The notes under the pieces were generated by a model that worked only from the letters and a program-made list of their open reading frames with translations, had not been told where the DNA came from and made no database searches. The position numbers and the translations under genes were made by a program. Positions 1-7,500 of a stretch of DNA of 13,648 bases are shown here, one piece after another. Origin of the DNA: UMGS1649 sp045659265 (GTDB lineage: Bacteria; Bacillota; Clostridia; TANB77; CAG-465); contig JAZOWO010000005.1 in assembly GCA_045659265.1 (NCBI GenBank), forward strand, positions 1-13,648, read 5' to 3'. Position 1 is the first letter of the stretch. Each line of letters begins with the position of its first letter.

Positions 1-78
1 TTCAAACCACTAAGCGAATTATTATCTAAAAATATAATAAATAAAACTAAAAATGATTTTGATATAGATGAGAGGTAG
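1..78 (+). CDS. C-terminal end of an unidentified upstream gene (partial)
   Basis: Only frame 1 is open from the window edge; it ends at TAG 76-78, six bases before the ileS start. The visible 25 residues are polar and charged, ending in DFDIDER, with no recognisable motif. The other two forward frames hit stops within the first 33 bases. The close spacing suggests the gene is in one transcript with ileS. In many Firmicutes the gene just upstream of ileS is divIVA, whose C-terminus is variable, so DivIVA is a guess from gene order only. The AGAGG at 71-75 inside this tail serves as ribosome binding site for ileS. Confidence 0.55.
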   Translation, partial: FKPLSELLSKNIINKTKNDFDIDER

Positions 79-84
79 AAAGAA

Positions 85-2868
85 ATGGAAAATGAAAAAA
101 AGAACTATTCTGAAACACTAAATCTTCCAAAAACTGAATTCCCAATGAGAGGGAATCTTCCAGAAAGAGAACCAGCTGTTTTAGAAAAACAAAACGAATT
201 AAACGTATACAAAAAATTATTAGAAAAAAACAGAAATACAGGAAAAACATTTATGTTACACGATGGACCACCATACGCTAACGGTAACATACATTTAGGT
301 CACGCCTTTAATAAGATACTAAAAGACATTATTATAAAATATAAAAATATGTCAGGATACTATGCACCATTTATCCCAGGATGGGATACACATGGTCTTC
401 CAATCGAAAAGAAAGTAGAACAAGTACTTAAAATAAGCAAAGATATGGTTGGAGTTCCTGAGTTTAGAAGAAAATGTGAAGCTTATGCTTTAGAACAAGT
501 TGCTCTTCAAGAAGGTGGATTCAAACGCCTTGGAGTATTAGCAGATTACGAAAACAAATATGTAACTCTAGCTCACGATTTTGAAGTAGAACAAATTAAA
601 GTATTTGCAGAAATGTACAAAAAAGGATATATTTACAGAGACTTAAAACCAGTTTATTGGTGTGAAGACTGTAGAACAGCCCTAGCAGAAGCCGAAATTG
701 AATATGAAGACGATACAGCAACAAGTATATTCGTTAAATTCAACGTTGTAGATGACAAAGGATTATTTACAGGTCTAGTAGATTTATCTACTCTATACTT
801 TGTAATCTGGACTACAACACCTTGGACAATGCCTGGTAACCAAGCAGTAACATTAAATCCTGAATTTGATTACAGCATTGTTAAAGTAGGAAACGAACAT
901 TATGTTTTAGCAACTGAAATGGTTGAATCTGTTATGAAAGAAGCTGGAATTGAAGAATATACAGTGCTAAATAAAACATTTAAGGGTGCTGAACTAGAAA
1001 ATATATGGTTAAAACATCCAATGTTAGATAAGAAATCTAGAGTAATTTTAGGTTCAGATAACGACCTATTAGTTACACTTGATGCTGGTACAGGACTTGT
1101 ACATACAGCTCCAGGACATGGACATGAAGACTATCTTGCATGTAAACGTTATGGAGATATCGAAATCATATGCCCAGTAGATGAAAAAGGATATATGGCA
1201 GCTGAAGCTGGCGAACTTGAAGGCTTAAAATATACTGAAGCTAACAAGAGAGTAATTGAAGTTTTAGGTGAAACTGGTGCATTACTTGCATCTAAACAAT
1301 TAACTCACCCATACCCACACTGTTGGAGATGTCACAAACCAGTTATATACAGAGCTACAACTCAATGGTTTGCATCTGTTAAAGAATTTAGAGATGAAGC
1401 ATTAGAAGCTGCTAAAACAGTTAAGTGGTATCCAAAATGGGGAGAAGATAGAATGCTTAATATGCTTAAAGACAGAGGAGACTGGTGTATTTCTCGTCAA
1501 AGAGTATGGGGTGTTCCAATTCCAATATTCTATTGCGCAGACTGTGGTAAAGAATTAATAAACGAAGATACAATAGAATTATTAAATAAAATATTTAAAG
1601 AACAAGGCACAAATGCTTGGTATGAATTATCTCCTGAAGAATTATTTAAAGGCTATACTCATACTTGTGAATGCGGATGCAAAGAACTTGTTAAAGAAAC
1701 AGACATTATGGATGTTTGGTTCGACTCTGGTTCAAGCCATTTTGCAGTATTAAACGACAAATTTGGTTTAACATGGCCAGCAGACCTTTACTTAGAAGGA
1801 AACGACCAATATAGAGGATGGTTCCAATCATCACTTCTTACATCAGTTGCAGTTAATGGAAAAGCTCCATACAGAGAAAACGTAACACACGGATTCTTAA
1901 TTGATGAAGATAAGAGAAAAATGTCTAAGAGTCTTGGTAATGGTGTAGATCCACTTAAAGTTTGCAACGAATTTGGTGCAGATATATTAAGATTATGGAC
2001 TGTATCATCAGACTACCATGCAGATGTTAAAGTATCTAACGATATCATAAAAGGTGTTGCAGAAGTATACAAGAAGATAAGAAATACAGCAAGATTTATG
2101 CTTGGTAACTTATCTGATTTCGAACCAAATACAGAATATGTAGAATATGCAAATAGAGATGAATTAGACAAATACATTATGTATAAAACTAATAATCTTG
2201 TAAAAGATTGTTTAGCAGGATATGACGAATACTCATTCCATACAGTATTTAATGCAATCCATAAATTCTGTACAGCAGATTTAAGTTCTAGATACTTAGA
2301 TGTTGTAAAAGATAGATTATATACATTAAATGCTAAAGATACACTTCGTAAGAGTATCCAATCTACAATGTATGATGTATTAAAAACTATGACAACATTA
2401 CTTACTCCAATACTTTCATTTACAGCAGAAGAAATCTGGGGTTATATGACTCTTAAAGATTCTGATAAAGCTGAATCTGTATTATTAGCAGATATGCCTA
2501 AGGTAAATGAAATGTATAACGATGAAGCTTTAGCGGCTAAATGGGATGAAATCTATGAATTAAGAGATGCTATATTAGTTGATCTTGAAAAAGCAAGAGC
2601 TGAAAAGATAGTTGGACACCCATTAGATGCAATGGTTACAATCTATGATAATGAAGCTAAAGCAGCAAAACTTGCTGAAATAAAAGACATTATTGAAATG
2701 ATATTAATCGTATCTAAAGTTGAAGTTAAAGTTGGAGACAAGCATGTAGAAGTAACTAAAGCGCCTGGAACTAAATGTGAAAGATGCTGGAAGTATAGCG
2801 AAGAAGTAGGTAACCATGCTGAACACAGCACAATTTGCCCAAGATGTATCGACGCTATAACTAAATAA
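85..2868 (+). CDS. ileS: Isoleucyl-tRNA synthetase, bacterial type
   Basis: Class I aminoacyl-tRNA synthetase that charges tRNA-Ile with isoleucine in the cytoplasm and hydrolyses mischarged Val-tRNA-Ile. The 927-residue length is normal for bacterial IleS. Seen in the sequence: the HIGH signature as HLGH at residues 70-73; the CP1 editing insert with TTPWTMPGN near 243-251 and the GTGLVHTAPGHG segment near 335-346; a Cys-rich insert in the catalytic domain (CADC and CECGC), common in clostridial IleS; the DVWFDSGSSH block; KMSKS at 612-616; an anticodon-binding helical domain; and a C-terminal zinc finger with Cys pairs CERC 898-901 and CPRC 918-921. These mark the ordinary bacterial (IleS1-like) enzyme. 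The ATG at 85 is preceded by AGAGG at 71-75. No T-box leader is visible, since the upstream gene ends six bases before the start; any such control would lie upstream of the window. Confidence 0.98.
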   Translation: MENEKKNYSETLNLPKTEFPMRGNLPEREPAVLEKQNELNVYKKLLEKNRNTGKTFMLHDGPPYANGNIHLGHAFNKILKDIIIKYKNMSGYYAPFIPGWDTHGLPIEKKVEQVLKISKDMVGVPEFRRKCEAYALEQVALQEGGFKRLGVLADYENKYVTLAHDFEVEQIKVFAEMYKKGYIYRDLKPVYWCEDCRTALAEAEIEYEDDTATSIFVKFNVVDDKGLFTGLVDLSTLYFVIWTTTPWTMPGNQAVTLNPEFDYSIVKVGNEHYVLATEMVESVMKEAGIEEYTVLNKTFKGAELENIWLKHPMLDKKSRVILGSDNDLLVTLDAGTGLVHTAPGHGHEDYLACKRYGDIEIICPVDEKGYMAAEAGELEGLKYTEANKRVIEVLGETGALLASKQLTHPYPHCWRCHKPVIYRATTQWFASVKEFRDEALEAAKTVKWYPKWGEDRMLNMLKDRGDWCISRQRVWGVPIPIFYCADCGKELINEDTIELLNKIFKEQGTNAWYELSPEELFKGYTHTCECGCKELVKETDIMDVWFDSGSSHFAVLNDKFGLTWPADLYLEGNDQYRGWFQSSLLTSVAVNGKAPYRENVTHGFLIDEDKRKMSKSLGNGVDPLKVCNEFGADILRLWTVSSDYHADVKVSNDIIKGVAEVYKKIRNTARFMLGNLSDFEPNTEYVEYANRDELDKYIMYKTNNLVKDCLAGYDEYSFHTVFNAIHKFCTADLSSRYLDVVKDRLYTLNAKDTLRKSIQSTMYDVLKTMTTLLTPILSFTAEEIWGYMTLKDSDKAESVLLADMPKVNEMYNDEALAAKWDEIYELRDAILVDLEKARAEKIVGHPLDAMVTIYDNEAKAAKLAEIKDIIEMILIVSKVEVKVGDKHVEVTKAPGTKCERCWKYSEEVGNHAEHSTICPRCIDAITK

Positions 2869-2927
2869 ATATAACAAAATTATTTTCTGGACATAATATA
2901 TATAAAGGATAATAGGTGAAAATATTA

Positions 2928-4097
2928 ATGGACAAAATTATATATGTAGACCATAGTGCTACAACATATGTAAAAAAAGAAGTTTTAGAGGAAATGTTAC
3001 CATACTTTACTGAGAAGTTTGGTAACGCTTCTTCACCATATAGAATAGGTCAAGTAAATAGAGAAGCAGTAGAAAATGCGCGTGAACAAGTAGCCAAAGC
3101 TATTAATGCTGAAGCACGTGAAATCTATTTTACAGCTGGTGGTAGTGAATCGGATAATATGATAATCCGTGGTATTGCTTATGCAAATAGAAATAAAGGT
3201 AATCATATTATAACTTCTAAGATAGAGCATCCTGCAGTTTTAGAAACTTGCACAGCTTTAGAAAAAGAAGGATTTGAAGTAACTTACCTTTCTGTAGATG
3301 AAAATGGCTTTATATCTCTAGATGAACTTAGAAATAGTATTAAGGAAACTACAATTCTTGTATCTATAATGTTTGCAAACAACGAAATCGGTACAATACA
3401 AAATATTTCTGAAATAACTAAAATAACTAAGTTTAAAGGAGTATATTTCCATACAGATGCAGTTCAAGCAGTTGGTAATGTAGAAATAGATGTAGATAAA
3501 CTTGGAATAGATGCATTATCTATGGCTGCCCATAAATTCTATGGACCAAAAGGAATAGGAGCAGCGTATATTAAAAAGACTGTTAAGTTTACTCCAATAA
3601 TTACTGGCGGACATCAAGAAAAAGGCAAACGCGCTGGTACAGAAAATGTTCCTGCCATTGTTGGTATGGGTAAAGCAATTGAACTTGCTACAGCTAATAT
3701 ACAAGAATATAATAAAAAACTTATGGAACTAAGAGATTATACTATAGATAGAATACTTTCTGAAATACCATATGTTAAGCTAAATGGTGATAGAAATTCT
3801 AGACTTGCAGGAAGCGTAAATATATCTTTCAAAGGCATAGAAGGAGAATCTTTACTTCTTATGTTAGATATGAAGGGAATAGAAGCTTCTAGTGGAAGTG
3901 CTTGTACGTCAGGGTCGCTCGATCCATCGCATGTACTTCTTGCAATAGGTCTTAAACATGAAATAGCGCACGGCTCATTAAGACTTTCTTATGGAGAATG
4001 TAATACAATGGAAGATGCTAAATATATAGTAGATTCATTAAAAGAGATAGTAGAAAGACTTAGAGAAATGTCTCCGCTTGATGCAAGTGTAATGTAA
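2928..4097 (+). CDS. iscS: Cysteine desulfurase (group I, IscS/NifS type)
   Basis: PLP-dependent enzyme that takes sulfur from L-cysteine as an enzyme-bound persulfide and passes it to Fe-S scaffold proteins or tRNA-thiolation enzymes. Visible (numbered from the ATG at 2928, 389 residues): N-terminal YVDHSATT; the PLP-lysine motif AAHKFYGPKG with Lys203; the GGHQEKGKRAGTENV segment that binds the cofactor phosphate; and the mobile-loop active-site Cys326 in SSGSACTSG, which is the group I pattern. The C-terminus ends in an IVERLREMSPL-type helix common in clostridial homologues. Two starts are possible: ATG 2928 with AGGTGA at 2914-2919 (8-base spacer), or GTG 2916 with AAGGA at 2905-2909 (6-base spacer), adding four residues. 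I prefer 2928 because family members begin close to the IIYVD strand. It follows ileS by 59 bases with no terminator or clear promoter between, so co-transcription is likely. No iscU/nifU, mnmA or thiI lies beside it, so its sulfur acceptor cannot be inferred. Confidence 0.94.
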   Translation: MDKIIYVDHSATTYVKKEVLEEMLPYFTEKFGNASSPYRIGQVNREAVENAREQVAKAINAEAREIYFTAGGSESDNMIIRGIAYANRNKGNHIITSKIEHPAVLETCTALEKEGFEVTYLSVDENGFISLDELRNSIKETTILVSIMFANNEIGTIQNISEITKITKFKGVYFHTDAVQAVGNVEIDVDKLGIDALSMAAHKFYGPKGIGAAYIKKTVKFTPIITGGHQEKGKRAGTENVPAIVGMGKAIELATANIQEYNKKLMELRDYTIDRILSEIPYVKLNGDRNSRLAGSVNISFKGIEGESLLLMLDMKGIEASSGSACTSGSLDPSHVLLAIGLKHEIAHGSLRLSYGECNTMEDAKYIVDSLKEIVERLREMSPLDASVM

Positions 4098-4114
4098 TAA
4101 TAACAATAAAATAT

Positions 4115-4144
4115 TTGAAAAATAATCCGAGTATGTGATATAAT
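4115..4144 (+). promoter_or_regulatory. Extended -10 promoter for the 70-residue membrane protein gene
   Basis: TTGAAA at 4115-4120 and TATAAT at 4139-4144 are separated by 18 bases. TGA at 4136-4138 gives an extended -10, and TATG just upstream fits the TRTG motif of Gram-positive sigma-A promoters. The expected transcription start near 4151 would leave a leader of about 50 bases before the GTG at 4203. The -10 box sits in the loop of an inverted repeat (4125-4155). Confidence 0.65.
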
Positions 4145-4155
4145 AATACTCGGAT
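4125..4155 (+). terminator. Inverted repeat: cysteine desulfurase terminator and/or operator
   Basis: Perfect 10-base arms, ATCCGAGTAT (4125-4134) and ATACTCGGAT (4146-4155), flank an 11-base spacer. It lies 27 bases after the cysteine desulfurase stop and is followed by the T-rich ATATTTTATAT, so it may end the ileS-desulfurase transcript; the T-tract is broken and the stem only 40% G+C, so the terminator would be modest. The arm centres are 21 bases apart, two helical turns, and the arms straddle the -10 box of the next gene, so a dimeric repressor site is an equally valid reading. Confidence 0.55.
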
Positions 4156-4202
4156 ATATTTTATATCTTAATAATAATTTATTAGAAGGGTGGTGGCTCG
4201 TT

Positions 4203-4415
4203 GTGAAAACGGCTATCAAAATTGGATGTGTAACATTTGGTACGTTGGCACTTGTGGCAGGTACGGTATATTTTGTGCGTAGAAGAAAGAAGAGGAATTT
4301 TACAATTAAAATTAATTCTGAAGCGGCATATAAATTAAGTCCTAAAACAACTCCTTTAGGTAGTGAGGAGTTTGTGCAAAAACTTAAGGAAAGAAAGAGT
4401 AAAAAGAGCGTGTAA
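4203..4415 (+). CDS. Small single-pass membrane protein of unknown function (70 aa)
   Basis: I do not recognise a family. The protein has a short N-terminus (MKTA), one hydrophobic segment at about residues 5-25, then a strongly basic RRRKKR at 26-31, which by the positive-inside rule anchors the N-terminus outside and leaves a 40-residue basic tail (NFTIKINSEA to KERKSKKSV) in the cytoplasm. No signal-peptidase or lipobox site is evident. The start is GTG, supported by a long purine-rich ribosome binding site (AGAAGGGTGGTGG, 4184-4196) 6 bases upstream; the in-frame TTG/TGA context just before excludes a longer form. It has its own promoter (4115-4144) and a strong terminator whose stem begins inside the last codons, so it is a one-gene unit. 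It is a real gene by ribosome binding site, terminator and protein character, but its role is unknown. Confidence 0.75.
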   Translation: MKTAIKIGCVTFGTLALVAGTVYFVRRRKKRNFTIKINSEAAYKLSPKTTPLGSEEFVQKLKERKSKKSV

Positions 4416-4428
4416 TCCACGCTCTTTT
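4402..4428 (+). terminator. Strong, probably bidirectional intrinsic terminator overlapping a stop codon
   Basis: An 11-base perfect stem, AAAAGAGCGTG (4402-4412) with CACGCTCTTTT (4418-4428), closes a 5-base loop TAATC containing the TAA stop (4413-4415) of the 70-residue gene. The T-run is part of the stem and continues as CCTT. On the minus strand the same stem ends in a run of five T, so it could also stop converging transcription. Confidence 0.85.
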
Positions 4429-4468
4429 CCTTGTGTGTTTGAAGGTTACATAAAAAGCCCTAGAACCC

Positions 4469-4499
4469 TTGCAAATAGTGAGTTTTTAAGGTATATAAA
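4469..4499 (+). promoter_or_regulatory. Possible upstream promoter of the glucan synthase genes
   Basis: TTGCAA at 4469-4474 followed after 17 bases by TATATA (4492-4497), or after 19 by TATAAA (4494-4499). It resembles the stronger promoter 47 bases downstream, sharing TTGCAAA and GGTATATAA. Weaker match than the downstream copy. Confidence 0.4.
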
Positions 4500-4515
4500 A
4501 TAACACTAAAAAGAC

Positions 4516-4544
4516 TTGCAAAAGGTCATAATTTGGTATATAAT
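4516..4544 (+). promoter_or_regulatory. Main promoter of the split glucan synthase operon
   Basis: TTGCAA (4516-4521) and TATAAT (4539-4544) with an optimal 17-base spacer. A start near 4551 leaves a leader of about 30 bases before the ATG at 4582, too short for a riboswitch. The rest of the gap between the terminator at 4428 and the gene holds only the weaker promoter-like copy at 4469-4499. Confidence 0.75.
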
Positions 4545-4581
4545 GTTGCTGTGACAAATCGATTAAAATATGAGGTGTAAA

Positions 4582-7500
4582 ATGCAAGAATATTTATTTG
4601 AAATTGATAGCGAACTCAAACGTAATTTTAAGTTTATAAATTCAACATATAATTTACTTAATATGAACAATGAACTTAAAATACCTTCGCATTCAGCAGG
4701 TCAATGGTTACTAGACAACTTATATATTGTAGAACAAGAATATAATAATGCTAGATTATCATTGGAACATGGAATAAGAGTTGGATTACCAACTGTTAAA
4801 CCAGCAGACGGAAAGGAAACACTAAGAGTAATGTTTATGGCAAATGAAATCGTAAACAGAAACAATGGTGTTGTAGATGATGGTATAGTTAGTAATTACA
4901 TACGCGAATTCCAAAAACATACATATGTCACTTTTGAAGAATTATCTGTTTTACCAATTATGCTAAGAATAGCAGTAATAAGATATATTAAAAGAATATG
5001 TGTAAACATTTCTAATGCAGAAATGCAAAAATTAAAAGTAGAGAAAAGAATTAATAAATCTATCTCTAAAAATGCAGACAAGGTAACTACAAAAACACTT
5101 AAAGGGTTAGGTGGTATGAAAGAAGAACTTACTATGGCAAATGGTGTTAAAACAAGCAACACTGCTTACATAGAGTATATGGCATACAAACTAAAAGACT
5201 TTGGTGCTGGTGGAGAAGAATACCTTGAAGAATTAAAAGAAGAAACAAACAAAGCAGGATTTACTATTGATGAAGCTATAGAAAAAGAACATGATGAAAT
5301 AGCAAAAACTACAAGCTTAATTGCAAATGCTATTACATCAATGAAAACTGTCTCAACTACAAACTGGGGAGATGTTATAGTTCACGTTAACAGAATAGAT
5401 GAAATATTAAAAGAAGATTACACTAAAGAATATAAAAAGTGTGACCATAAAACAAAATCTAGATACAGAGCAACAGTTATTAAACTTGCTAAGAAATATA
5501 AAGTATCTGAAATGTATGTTGCTAAAAAAGCAGTAGAATGCTCATTTAAGCATGAAAAACACGTAGGCCATTTCTTAATAGGTGACGATAAGATCCTTCT
5601 TATTAAGTTAATGAAGAAAAGCACTGCTGGACTTTGGCTATATAACAATGTTATTAAACCACTTAAAGCATATATATACATACTATTAATACTTGGTTTT
5701 GCTACAATATTTACAACAATAGTAGACAAGCTATTTATAGATAATTATGCTACAGGATTTAGAATAACACTTAACATAATATTATTTGCTTTTGGTATGG
5801 AACTAGCAGATAAATTGTATTCATACTTAATAGGCAAGTTTGTTCATCCAGAACCACTTCCTAGATTTAACTTCGCTAAAACAATAGATGAAGAAACTAG
5901 TACAATAATAGCTATGCCAACAGTTATTAACTCAACTGAAAAGCTAGATAAAATGATTAAGAAAATGGAAACTACATATCTTGCAAACAGATCACAAAAC
6001 ATGTATTACATGCTTTTAGGTGACTGTACATCAACTCAAAAAGAATATGTAGACCTAGATGAAAAGGTTGTTAAATATGGTAAAAAATTAATTGATGACC
6101 TTAACGCAAAATATCCAGCAGAACCTAAATTATTCAATTTCTTATACAGAAAGAGAGTATATTCAGAATCTGAAGGATGCTATATGGGTTGGGAAAGAAA
6201 ACGTGGTGCGTTAACTCAACTTAACCTATTACTTTTAGGAAAACTTTCTAAAGGCCAAATAGCAAACTCAATGTACTTAGTACATAACGAAATACCTAAG
6301 GTTAAATACCTTATTACAATAGATGAAGATACAGCATTATCTTTAAACTCAGCAAAAGAGCTTGTTGCTATTATCTCACATCCATTAAATAAAGCCGTAT
6401 TAGCTAAAAACAAAAAGATTGTTAAATCTGGATATGGTTTAATACAACCAGCAGTTGGATTAGATATAGAAGCTGCTAACAGCAGTATATTCTCTAAAGT
6501 TTTCGGAGGATTTGGCGGTCTAGATATATACACAAACGCTATTTCGAATATGTATCAAGACATATTTAAAGAAGCTATATACACAGGTAAAGGTATATAT
6601 GACATAGGCTTATTTGAACAATTAATAGGAGATAAAGTTCCTGAGAACTTAATTCTAAGTCACGACCTATTAGAAGGAAGCTTTATGAGAACAGGTCTTG
6701 CTTCAGACGTTGAAGTACAAGACGGATTCCCATCAAACTTTATAGCATACATGAAGAGAAATCATAGATGGTATAGAGGAGATATGCAAATCATATCTTG
6801 GATATTTAGACCAAAGAGCGGTCTTAACTTATTATCTCGTTTCAAAATATTTGATAACTTAAGAAGAGAAATGCTAGACGTATTCTCGCTATTGTTATTA
6901 ATAGTATCAATGTTTATAAAAGGAAATACATTTGTATATGCCTTTGTAGTTACATTCTGTGTAATGAACTTTGGATACCTATTATCTACATTTGATCAAA
7001 TAGTATTTGGTAGAAACGCAGAAAGAAAACAAAAACAATATATTCCGGTTATATATGGTTTAAGAGCAAACTTACTTAAAATGGTGTTTAACATTATAAC
7101 ACTTCCATATAAAGCATGGATAACAATTAATGCTTTCTGTACATCTATATATAGAATGCTTGTTTCTAAGAAAAAACTTCTAGAATGGGCAACTGCAGAA
7201 ACAATAGAAAAAGGCGCTAAAGAAAAAATGTCATATGTATATAAAAACATGTGGCCAAATACATTATTCGGCGCAGTAATGTTAATATATGCATTATTAC
7301 ATGGCGTAACAACTGGTAAGGGTATATTCGTTTTAATTATGGGTATATTTATGCTAATAGCTCCATTTGCTGCATATATAATGAGTAAGAAAGTAATATT
7401 CGATGGTGGAAATAAATTAGATAAGAAAGAAATAGATTTAGTTAAAGAAGTAGGAGAGAAAACATGGAAATTCTTCGAACAAACAATGACTGATCTTAAC

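Noticed and set aside
1..84. T-box leader for ileS
   Set aside because: The region is the coding tail of the preceding gene, with only six bases between the two genes.
2869..2927. Promoter or terminator between ileS and the cysteine desulfurase
   Set aside because: AT-rich with CATAAT and TATATA strings, but no -35 at a proper distance and no stem with a T-run.
3989..4420. 143-residue minus-strand frame across the desulfurase end, the gap and the 70-residue gene
   Set aside because: Low-complexity Leu/Ser/Tyr composition, opposite to two supported genes, and it crosses an inverted repeat and a terminator; most likely chance.
4570..4581. ATG at 4570 as the start of the glucan synthase
   Set aside because: No ribosome binding site precedes it, while GAGGTG at 4572-4577 fits the ATG at 4582; the upstream ATG is part of that signal.
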